Of a DNA stretch of 64,000 nt, positions 49,755-56,763 are shown piece after piece (position 1 is the stretch's first letter; every line of letters begins with the position of its first letter). The DNA is from Gammaproteobacteria bacterium (lineage in GTDB: Bacteria > Pseudomonadota > Gammaproteobacteria > Nitrosococcales > Methylophagaceae): the NCBI GenBank assembly GCA_029248745.1, contig JAQWIT010000020.1:1-64000 (forward strand), in the 5' to 3' direction. The translations under genes were made by a program, and so were the position numbers. The notes below the pieces were generated by a model, which saw only the letters and a program-made list of their open reading frames with translations, had not been told where the DNA came from and made no database searches.

Positions 49755-50498
49755 TTAACGCAGTGTCCGGCTAAATAAGTTCAGTGCCAGTTGATAACCG
49801 AGTTGAGCTGTTTGGCCATCGTAGCGGCCGTCATCTTCTTCATCACGCATAAAGGCATGAGCAGCATTAAATTCATGCCAAGTGAAGGTGATATCTGTCG
49901 CGCTTAATTCTGCATAAACTTTAGCTAAGCCATCTTTGGGCACATGATTATCTTGCTTGCCCCAAATCATTAACAATTCTCCCTGAATATCATCCAAACG
50001 TTCCATACTGTGTTGTCCCGGTACATTTGGAATAACTTGAATATGTAAGTCGGTAGCATAAAAGCAAGCCGTCCCTTTTACTTCAGGATGTAAAGCAGCA
50101 CGAAACGCCAAATGACCACCAATGCAGAAGCCCATGGCACCGATATGACCATTACACCAGTCCTGTTGTTTAGCAAATTCGACCAATGCTACATTATCAG
50201 AATCATAACCTTGTACATCTTTTGTGTGTTTATCAGCATTGCCTTTTTCACGGCCAGCATCGTCATAGCTCAATACAGTGCCTATAGGGTTAAGTTCGTG
50301 AAACACTTCTCCTACAAGCACAACATAGCCATGGCTTGCCATCAGTTTAGCAGCACGTTCAATAGGTCCTGTTTGTTGGAATATCTCAGAGTAAAACAAA
50401 ATACAAGGATACTGACCCCCAAGAATAGGGCGGTGAATATAAGTACGCATGACACCAGTAGGTGTATCTAGGTCAGCAATATGGCTTTGAATTTTCAT
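49755..50498 (-). CDS. Dienelactone hydrolase family protein
   Basis: 247-aa alpha/beta hydrolase. The nucleophile elbow is GFCIGGHLAF with Cys, as in dienelactone hydrolase rather than Ser. The acid and base follow in IWGKQDNHVPKDG and NAAHAFMRDEE. The N-terminal MKIQSHIADLDTPTGVMRTY is family-typical. The substrate is unknown; no catechol-degradation genes are nearby. Confidence 0.87.
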   Translation of the reverse strand: MKIQSHIADLDTPTGVMRTYIHRPILGGQYPCILFYSEIFQQTGPIERAAKLMASHGYVVLVGEVFHELNPIGTVLSYDDAGREKGNADKHTKDVQGYDSDNVALVEFAKQQDWCNGHIGAMGFCIGGHLAFRAALHPEVKGTACFYATDLHIQVIPNVPGQHSMERLDDIQGELLMIWGKQDNHVPKDGLAKVYAELSATDITFTWHEFNAAHAFMRDEEDDGRYDGQTAQLGYQLALNLFSRTLR

Positions 50499-50562
50499 AT
50501 GAACTCGTATTGGGAAAGTACAATTAAAAAGGATTGTACAATTAGATAAAAACGGGATTTAG

Positions 50563-50799
50563 TTAATCACTGCCTTTTTCTATGATAAAAATGAGTTTGT
50601 CACCAGACTCACTTGACTCAATTAAAGTGTGACTCGATATCTCGCAATAAACAGGGATGTCAATATAGGTACCGCGATCAGTTGCAATCACACGCAAGCG
50701 TTCGCCAGAGGCCATAGAAGCGAGTGCTTTCTTTGTTTTCAGTAGAGGAAGCGGGCAATTGAGGCCTGATGTATCAATTTCAGTATCAAAGTTAGACAT
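50563..50799 (-). CDS. TusA-family sulfur carrier protein
   Basis: 78 aa. The TusA signature is DTSGLNCPLPLLKTKKAL, with the active cysteine in NCPLP. TusA proteins relay sulfur to tRNA thiolation (MnmA, encoded at 11.5 kb) or other acceptors. It lies upstream of the dienelactone hydrolase gene by 64 bases. Whether it is the true TusA or a paralogue is unclear. Confidence 0.85.
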   Translation of the reverse strand: MSNFDTEIDTSGLNCPLPLLKTKKALASMASGERLRVIATDRGTYIDIPVYCEISSHTLIESSESGDKLIFIIEKGSD

Positions 50800-50904
50800 A
50801 ATTAAGTTAGAGGGTGTTAATCAATAAAATGACCATCTTAAACGATCTTTGGCCTGATACTGCAAGAGAATATCGAAGACGAAGACATATACAAGGGTTA
50901 ACAA

Positions 50905-50934
50905 AAAAAGCCCCATCATAAGATGGGGCTTTTT
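50905..50934 (-). terminator. Intrinsic terminator of the DUF1326 gene
   Basis: Perfect 13-bp stem AAAAAGCCCCATC / GATGGGGCTTTTT with an ATAA loop, flanked by T-runs on both strands. It lies 27 bases beyond the DUF1326 stop. Confidence 0.93.
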
Positions 50935-50961
50935 ATGTGAAATATAGGGTTAAATTAAAAC

Positions 50962-51564
50962 TTAAGCAGCGTAAGTAAATGGCGCTGATAAACCTACTTT
51001 TTCTGATTGATGCCAATCATAGCCGTTATCTTTATAGATTGCAGCAACAGATTTGCTAATTGTAACGGGCTCACTAGGCGATACAGCAAGAGGGTGATTA
51101 GAAACGACAACTTTGCCGCCATCTTCGCCTTCAAGTTCTTGCATTGTGTTAGAGCCGAAATCACCCACTTTTAGGTAATGCGTACGGCCTTCTTGAGTGA
51201 ACTCAATAGGCACTTGTTTAACACTCATGATTTCGCCTACTAAACCAGCAATAACAGCTAAGTGCCCACCGTGGTTACCACTCCAGAGTTCAACAATCGC
51301 ATTCTTCTGTTCTTCAGTAGCGCGCTCATCAATATAAAGTGCTAATTTCCAGTTACCATCAGTTAATGAGCCAGGCGAATGTAACCAAGCTGATACTTTA
51401 ATATCATTGAGTTGAACACCATCTAGATGGCCTTCTTCAATATGCCAACCGACGAAAGCTTCACAAAAGCCTTCCGTTGGTGGTGCTAGAAAAATACATG
51501 GGCAGACCAAGTCACAATTACAGGATTCAAAATATTGACCGGTAATTTTCCAATTGTCAGACAT
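50962..51564 (-). CDS. DUF1326 cysteine-motif protein
   Basis: 200 aa. The N-terminal motif YFESCNCDLVCPCIF holds four cysteines (15, 17, 21, 23), followed by FCEAFVGWHIEEGHLDGVQL and NGGH-like NHGGHLAVIAGLVGEIM. DUF1326 proteins are of unknown function. The CxCxxxCxC cluster suggests metal or sulfur chemistry (inference). There is no signal peptide. It is divergent from the DUF2182 gene across 96 bases, with its own terminator, so the two may form a regulated pair. Confidence 0.87.
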   Translation of the reverse strand: MSDNWKITGQYFESCNCDLVCPCIFLAPPTEGFCEAFVGWHIEEGHLDGVQLNDIKVSAWLHSPGSLTDGNWKLALYIDERATEEQKNAIVELWSGNHGGHLAVIAGLVGEIMSVKQVPIEFTQEGRTHYLKVGDFGSNTMQELEGEDGGKVVVSNHPLAVSPSEPVTISKSVAAIYKDNGYDWHQSEKVGLSAPFTYAA

Positions 51565-51660
51565 GTTAACCTCCGTTAGTTAGCGTAAAATAATGCAAAC
51601 ATTATTTTTTGGATACTTGATTGTATACCCATTGGACTCATTTAGGCTAGACGAATATTC

Positions 51661-52512
51661 ATGTTAAACCAAAATAACTCAAGTACAGCTACAGCGATTC
51701 AGACTGGGCCTTTGTCATTAAGAGACAAAGTCATTATTTATGGCGGTGTTTTTCTAGTCAGTCTGGTGGGCTGGGTTTATATGTTCTACATGGGTTGGGC
51801 AATGGAAAACATGGACTTAGTCGATATGTGGATGCCGCCAATGGGTAGAACACGGGCCTGGGATGTTTATGATTTCTGGATGCTATTTGTCATGTGGGCA
51901 GTCATGATGGTGGCCATGATGACACCTTCCGTAGTACCAATGGTAATGATGTTCGCAACCATTAATAAAGGTAAGCAGAAAAAAGGTTTGTCTTATGCTC
52001 CCACCTTTATTTTCTTAAGTGGTTATTTGGTGGCATGGGCATTATTTAGCATCGTTGCATCCGCGATCCAGTATCCCTTACATGTCAGTGGCCTGCTAAA
52101 CCCCATGATGAATAGCCGTAGTTATTTATTGAGTGGTGGAATATTAGTTTTAGCAGGCTTATACCAATGGACACCGCTCAAAGATGCCTGCCTAACAGAA
52201 TGCCGAAGCCCACTGAGTTTCTTAATGACGTCATGGAAGGAAGGGCATTGGGGAGCACTCAGGCTGGGGGTTCATCACGGTCTATATTGTATTGGCTGCT
52301 GCTGGGCATTGATGGCGGTTTTATTTGCCGTTGGCGTTATGAACATGCTCTGGGTATTATTGATTACTATTTTCGTTGTACTAGAAAAAATTGGCCCAGT
52401 TTCATCGAGGTATTTACGGGCCGTGACAGGCCTCATTATGGTCGTTTGGGGTGGCTTTTGGTTGTCTTTGTACCCATGGAAACAATACGACACATGGATA
52501 TTCCTAGTTTGA
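51661..52512 (+). CDS. DUF2182 predicted metal-binding membrane protein
   Basis: 283 aa with about seven membrane segments. A Met-rich helix covers residues 74-97 (MLFVMWAVMMVAMMTPSVVP). A CxxxC lies in KDACLTECRSP (177, 181), and HHGLYCIGCCWALM places two His and three Cys at residues 205-214. Met, Cys and His inside membrane helices are typical of copper or other soft-metal handling (inference). Family function is unknown. It pairs with DUF1326 divergently; such pairs occur in other bacteria to my knowledge. Confidence 0.87.
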   Translation: MLNQNNSSTATAIQTGPLSLRDKVIIYGGVFLVSLVGWVYMFYMGWAMENMDLVDMWMPPMGRTRAWDVYDFWMLFVMWAVMMVAMMTPSVVPMVMMFATINKGKQKKGLSYAPTFIFLSGYLVAWALFSIVASAIQYPLHVSGLLNPMMNSRSYLLSGGILVLAGLYQWTPLKDACLTECRSPLSFLMTSWKEGHWGALRLGVHHGLYCIGCCWALMAVLFAVGVMNMLWVLLITIFVVLEKIGPVSSRYLRAVTGLIMVVWGGFWLSLYPWKQYDTWIFLV

Positions 52513-52528
52513 GACTAGGATAAGATTT

Positions 52529-53173
52529 TTAGAGAACCGCTTTTAAGAAACTTTTTCGGCCAATGGTCTTGGTAATAATATCTTTATTGATGTCTAAACC
52601 CCGTGCAGGGGAATATTCACGCCCGTAAAAAATAATTTGCAGGTGCAGTTTATTCCAATATTTTTTAGCAAATAACCGTTTGGCATCCTTTTCAGTCTGC
52701 TCAACATTTTTACCATTAGTGAGCCCCCAACGCCACATCAAGCGATGAATATGGGTATCAATAGGAAATGTTGGAATGTTAAAGGCTTGTGACATAACCA
52801 CCGAGGCCGTTTTATGGCCAACACCAGGCAAAGCTTCCAATTCTTCGAATGTTCTTGGTACGACACCTTGGTGATTTTCAACGAGTAATCGAGCAGCAGC
52901 TCTGAGGTTTTTGGCTTTCGTTGTTGAGAGGCCAATTTCTCGAATCAGATATTTGATGTCGGATTCTTCAAGTTTTGCCATTTCAATAGGTGTGGGAGCT
53001 TTAGCAAATAACTCAGGTGTAACTTCATTGACCTTTTTATCTGTAGTTTGTGCTGATAGGGCAACAGCGACTAAAAGGGTATAAGGGTCGCTATGGTCAA
53101 GCGGAACAGGTGTTTCTGGGTATAGGTCTTCTAAGGTGTTAATAACAAATTGTACTTTCTCAGACTTAGTCAT
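52529..53173 (-). CDS. nth: Endonuclease III, form without the Fe-S cluster
   Basis: 214-aa HhH-GPD glycosylase/AP lyase for oxidised pyrimidines. The hairpin and catalytic Lys are in LPGVGHKTASVVM (Lys121) and the Asp in FPIDTHIHRLMWRWG (Asp139). The usual C-terminal four-cysteine cluster loop is replaced by FYGREYSPARGLDINKDIIT. The whole protein contains no cysteine. Similar cluster-less variants exist in other bacteria, so this is a subgroup rather than a broken gene. Confidence 0.92.
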   Translation of the reverse strand: MTKSEKVQFVINTLEDLYPETPVPLDHSDPYTLLVAVALSAQTTDKKVNEVTPELFAKAPTPIEMAKLEESDIKYLIREIGLSTTKAKNLRAAARLLVENHQGVVPRTFEELEALPGVGHKTASVVMSQAFNIPTFPIDTHIHRLMWRWGLTNGKNVEQTEKDAKRLFAKKYWNKLHLQIIFYGREYSPARGLDINKDIITKTIGRKSFLKAVL

Positions 53174-53222
53174 ACCTACACGGCCAGCTATTTATAAAAA
53201 TAAAGCCTAGATCATAGCACGC

Positions 53223-53573
53223 TTAAAAAGGCCACCAACTTGATTCGTCTTTGATGCCTTTTTGTTCGAGCATTTCTAATTGTTTCTGATGGGCGAGAGA
53301 GTCATCATGTGCATGGTCTAAGTCTTTTGCATCATCATGATCGTGGTCATGGTCGCGAGGGTCATGTCCATCAGGAAAGATATATTCAGCTTCTTCACTT
53401 GAGGGTTTTACAATCTGATGTTTATCAGCCTCGATTTGTGTGGCCTGTTGTTTTTGTACTCGTTCGAGTTCTTCAGCAGAGCGTTTAAACTCAGGTGGTT
53501 TTTCAAGCTCAATGGCGGCCGTTGGTAGAGTAATAAAAAGTGCGAGTGCAGCGGGTAGTATAGTTTTTTTCAT
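53223..53573 (-). CDS. Exported His/Asp-rich protein
   Basis: 116 aa. The signal peptide is MKKTILPAALALFITLPTAA. A helical Glu/Gln/Lys segment (SAEELERVQKQQATQIEADK) is followed by a His/Asp cluster at residues 70-95 (HDPRDHDHDHDD, LDHAHDDSLAH), then a helix and a WWPF end. The cluster probably binds zinc, nickel or copper in the periplasm (inference). No known family recognised. Confidence 0.75.
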   Translation of the reverse strand: MKKTILPAALALFITLPTAAIELEKPPEFKRSAEELERVQKQQATQIEADKHQIVKPSSEEAEYIFPDGHDPRDHDHDHDDAKDLDHAHDDSLAHQKQLEMLEQKGIKDESSWWPF

Positions 53574-53692
53574 AATAATGTCAGATTAAGGAAATGATAA
53601 AAGGATATTATAAATTGCTTACAGAAAAATGACAGAAGGGATTTAGACTTATAAATTAACGCGATAAATATCAGTTTAGCGTGTTATGTCGG

Positions 53693-54310
53693 TTAGATTG
53701 AATCCACAGGCTAGGGTACAGGCAACGTTAAAACAAGGCTTTAACCCCTGCTTGCATCTGACACAATATTTAAGTCAGCAGAAAGCACTTCAGCACGCCA
53801 TTTCATATTATCAAGGCCATGGCCATTCTTCGCTTCAGGCGTCTCAGCACTATGACCATTATCATTCATAGTCAAGGTGACGATGCCATCATTGCATTAC
53901 GTATGAAGGGGGAGCTCGCTGGCATTTGAATGTTTCATAACATTCGTAAAAGCCTCTTGTAATATCCTGAGTATATGAAGGCTTTGTTCCGGATCAATAA
54001 TGACGTCGTCGGGCAGTGATAAAACATCCCAAGTTAAATCATTACCCATCTTTTCAAGCTTAGTGTTGGTCAAGGATTTAGTATCAGCTAATAACGCATC
54101 CAAGGTGTTTGCATGAACATTTAAAGAATTAATAATCAATCTAAAGTCAACTAAACAGGCTTTCAAGATAGTGGAAATATTATTTTTTGTTCCATTATCC
54201 GGTTCGTGCTCCAGCAAGGCCAAAGTAGCAACCAATTGACCTCCAATGTCATCATGCATATCGCGCATGTTCGGATCCGTTCATCAGCGATGGCTTTCGA
54301 TATTCTGTGC
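53693..54310 (-). pseudogene. NarX/LytS-like histidine kinase pseudogene
   Basis: The HisKA_3 phosphoacceptor reads RDMHDDIGGQLVATLALLE, then ILRILQEAFTNVMKHSNASE, the ATPase N-box region. A TAA at 53897 interrupts it. The same frame continues CNDGIVTLTMNDNGHSAETP, KNGHGLDNMKWRAEVLSADL and VLTLPVP, an HATPase end, broken by a TAA at 53741 and a TAG at 53711. Upstream, RISKAIADERIR lies in another frame. The N-terminal sensor part is gone. Confidence 0.87.
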
Positions 54311-54385
54311 CGTGATTGATAAATAAAAAAGCTAAGCTCTCAAAAACTAAAAAAGTGATGCCTTGCCAACCAGCTAACGCTTGAG

Positions 54386-54562
54386 TCAGTTTTCTAGACT
54401 TAAGGAAGGCAGAGTGCCGGGATCCGCTATCTGACTTGAAATTACACTCAGTGGACTCATAACAACCGTAACAAAAAAAGCAGTAAACAAGTTTGAACTG
54501 AACTTCAACAAAAATTCGGCATGCTTTTCTTTTGCCTTATCCGACATATCCTCAACTTTCAT
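54386..54562 (-). CDS. Small membrane protein, possibly truncated
   Basis: 58 aa: MKVEDMSDKAKEKHAEFLLK then FSSNLFTAFFVTVVMSPLSV, a single membrane segment, and a short Ser/Leu-rich end at a TGA. No family recognised. It could be the front part of a longer membrane protein, as the neighbourhood is full of broken genes. Confidence 0.45.
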   Translation of the reverse strand: MKVEDMSDKAKEKHAEFLLKFSSNLFTAFFVTVVMSPLSVISSQIADPGTLPSLSLEN

Positions 54563-54591
54563 ATTCTTCCTTGATAAAGTATTGATTAGTG

Positions 54592-54834
54592 TTAGGTTAC
54601 TTCACCAGAAAAATGGTGGAGTTGGTCATCCCAGAGTTCAATTTCACAGCCATTCACAAAGCCCCATATATGGTTTTGGGTTTTAGGCGCAAGGTCGAGT
54701 TTATTACCTTGTAGCTCACCGACAATTACATCGTTGCTATCTGCTCGGAGTTCAACCTTATTATCGTCGGTCAGTTGGCCCCAGATCTGGTTTTGATTGT
54801 CGTCATCCCAAAGTTCTATGTTTTTTGTCATCAT
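54592..54834 (-). CDS. Small four-repeat protein of unknown function
   Basis: 80 aa with four consecutive repeats of about 19 residues: IELWDDDNQNQIWGQL, VELRADSNDVIVGEL, LDLAPKTQNHIWGFV and IELWDDQLHHFSGEV. Each has the form hydrophobic-x-L, polar stretch, hydrophobic-x-G-x-hydrophobic, suggesting a short beta-solenoid or beta-meander. I chose the first ATG of a double ATG behind GGAGAAAAC; open codons extend 27 further upstream. No signal peptide. No known family. Confidence 0.72.
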   Translation of the reverse strand: MMTKNIELWDDDNQNQIWGQLTDDNKVELRADSNDVIVGELQGNKLDLAPKTQNHIWGFVNGCEIELWDDQLHHFSGEVT

Positions 54835-55012
54835 GTTTTCTCCTAATCCTGATCGTGAAATAAAAAGATTGTGAAATCTACTTTTTGACTCAAACTTGCA
54901 TTGCGTGAAACGCATTTTTAATGGTGATTAAGTGTCTTTGTTCTGTTTTCCTTGTTTGTTATAAGAATTAATTACTCTGACCCTATTTGATTCAATTATT
55001 AGCTATGACCGG

Positions 55013-55453
55013 TTAGACCTCTTTCTTTTTCTCATCGAGTATTTCACTTAATTTTTCTGTATATTTATATCCATAAACTTTTTCGTACCCATTTAGGAAT
55101 TCTTGACTTTCCCTGAAATCTTTAAAGAGGGGGCGGTCGTGGTAAGAAATTTCTTCAATTAGTTCTCCAGTTTTCCAACCTTAATCATCTGTTCTTCTGA
55201 AGAGCTATAGTTATCGGTTAAAACGTCGTAAGCCAATTTAAAGTCAAGTATGGTAGCAGACCATTTTTTTGTTGAGAAGGCGTACTGAAGACTCTTTTTT
55301 ACCTACAGCTCTTAAGGCAATTGCATAGTTCACGATATTAATTTGCTCTATTTTCTCTGTCGACAATTCGGGTAATGAAAACGTAAACTTGCTCAATGAA
55401 ATAGCATTCCTCCAGTGTTCCATTTCTGTTTCCGTTCCCATATTTAGACCCAT
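55013..55453 (-). pseudogene. TPR-like protein, frameshifted
   Basis: Pieces in three frames: MEHWRNAISLSKFTFSLPEL, INIVNYAIALRAVGKKESSV and RLLNKKMVCYH; then LDFKLAYDVLTDNYSSSEEQ, MIKVGK; then TGELIEEISYHDRPLFKDFR and ESQEFLNGYEKVYGYKYTEK to a TAA. Two single-base shifts join them into about 145 codons. The helical repeats recall TPR. Family not recognised. Confidence 0.6.
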
Positions 55454-55478
55454 ATACTAACTTCCACGTCGTTATAAC

Positions 55479-55502
55479 AAAAAAGCCAGCAAAAGCTGGC
55501 TT
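55479..55502 (-). terminator. Intrinsic terminator of nrdAB
   Basis: Stem AAGCCAGC / GCTGGCTT with a four-base loop. On the nrdB strand a run of six T follows. It lies 17 bases past the nrdB stop. Confidence 0.88.
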
Positions 55503-55518
55503 GTTAATCTAATTAACG

Positions 55519-56763
55519 CTAATCCCACTTCAACGCGCCACCGGTTTGATACTCGGTGACTTTGGTTTCGAAGAAGTTTTTCTCCTTACGCATATTGGCT
55601 TGTTCATCTAGCCATGGCAGCGTTGCTTCGGCACCAGGGAAGGGCGTTTCATGCCCGAGTTGTTTAGCGCGGCGATTGGCAATAAAGCGGAATTGGCCGA
55701 CATGGTTTTCTTTCGAATAGCCTAAGATTGGGTCACGCAAGATATAGCTAGCGTAAGTTTCTTCTGCTGCTTCGGCTTCTTCCCACATTTGTTGTACTTT
55801 GCGTGGGTCGAGTTTGACGTTTTCTTCTTTAATGATTTGTTTCACAACGCGAATACCGAACGAAGCATGCAGTACTTCATCACGCATAATATATTGCAGT
55901 TGTTCAGCTGTACCTTTCATTAAGCCGCGACGTTGTAGAGCAAAAATCGGGCTAAAGCCATTGTAGAACCAGCAGCCTTCGAAAATGCCACCAAAGAAGG
56001 TATAGGCCATCACGAAGTTTTCAAGCTCGTCTTTATCATGCAAATCAATATCACTGCGTAATACCGAATCTAAACGGCTATTGGCCAGTTGAATCTTTTG
56101 ATTTATTTCTGGCACAACACGGTAGCGGTTGTAGATTTCGCTTTGGTCGAGGCCGATGGTTTCAATACAGTGCTGGTATGTCCATGTGTGGAGCGCTTCT
56201 TCATACACTTGGCGTGCTTGATAGATCTGCAATTCAGGCGCTGACATTTTTTCCATCACGGCAAGGCCAATATTACGCATCGCGAGAATATCGGAGGTGG
56301 TGAGGTAAGACAGCACGTTTTCATAAACATGACGTTCTTCCATCGTCAGATTATGACGGTAGTCGTGAACATCTTGCGCCATGTTGATATCTAATGGCGT
56401 CCAATGGTTTTTATTGGCATTAATAAAGTATTCCCACGCCCATGGGTATTTGAATGGTGCCAATTGGTTGATATCAGTCATACCATTGATAACACGCTTA
56501 TCTTCAGGGTTCACCGGGGCAACATTGGCTGTCGGTAAAGAAGATACGCTGGCAGAGTCAGGCTTAGGTGACTCTGGCACAGAGGCGGGCATCACAATGG
56601 CACTGGGTTCATTGGCAGCATGTTCTTCCTGAACATCAGTTTCAACGTTAACGTCAGGCGCGGTTGCCGTTACGACGGGTGTGGGCTTTTCTTCAACAGC
56701 CGGTGTTGATTCGACATCAGCTGAGTTCCCCGGTTTTGCAAATGGATAATCCCAATTCATCAT
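55519..56763 (-). CDS. nrdB: Class Ia ribonucleotide reductase small subunit
   Basis: 414 aa. Residues about 10-85 form a Pro/Val/Ala/Glu-rich extension of low complexity (PAVEEKPTPVVTATAP, PASVPESPKPDSASVS) absent from E. coli NrdB. The catalytic body starts at PEDKRVINGMTDINQLAPFK. The di-iron and radical site includes EEALHTWTY (Glu189, His192, Tyr196). RDEVLHASFG gives further ligands. Its ATG lies in TAATG, sharing a base with the nrdA stop, so the subunits are co-translated. Confidence 0.93.
   Translation of the reverse strand: MMNWDYPFAKPGNSADVESTPAVEEKPTPVVTATAPDVNVETDVQEEHAANEPSAIVMPASVPESPKPDSASVSSLPTANVAPVNPEDKRVINGMTDINQLAPFKYPWAWEYFINANKNHWTPLDINMAQDVHDYRHNLTMEERHVYENVLSYLTTSDILAMRNIGLAVMEKMSAPELQIYQARQVYEEALHTWTYQHCIETIGLDQSEIYNRYRVVPEINQKIQLANSRLDSVLRSDIDLHDKDELENFVMAYTFFGGIFEGCWFYNGFSPIFALQRRGLMKGTAEQLQYIMRDEVLHASFGIRVVKQIIKEENVKLDPRKVQQMWEEAEAAEETYASYILRDPILGYSKENHVGQFRFIANRRAKQLGHETPFPGAEATLPWLDEQANMRKEKNFFETKVTEYQTGGALKWD

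Noticed and set aside
54970-55000. TACTCTGACCC-type sequence reminiscent of the flanks of REP-associated transposases
   Set aside because: Only one short copy is seen, with no inverted repeat and no transposase, so it cannot be supported as a mobile element.
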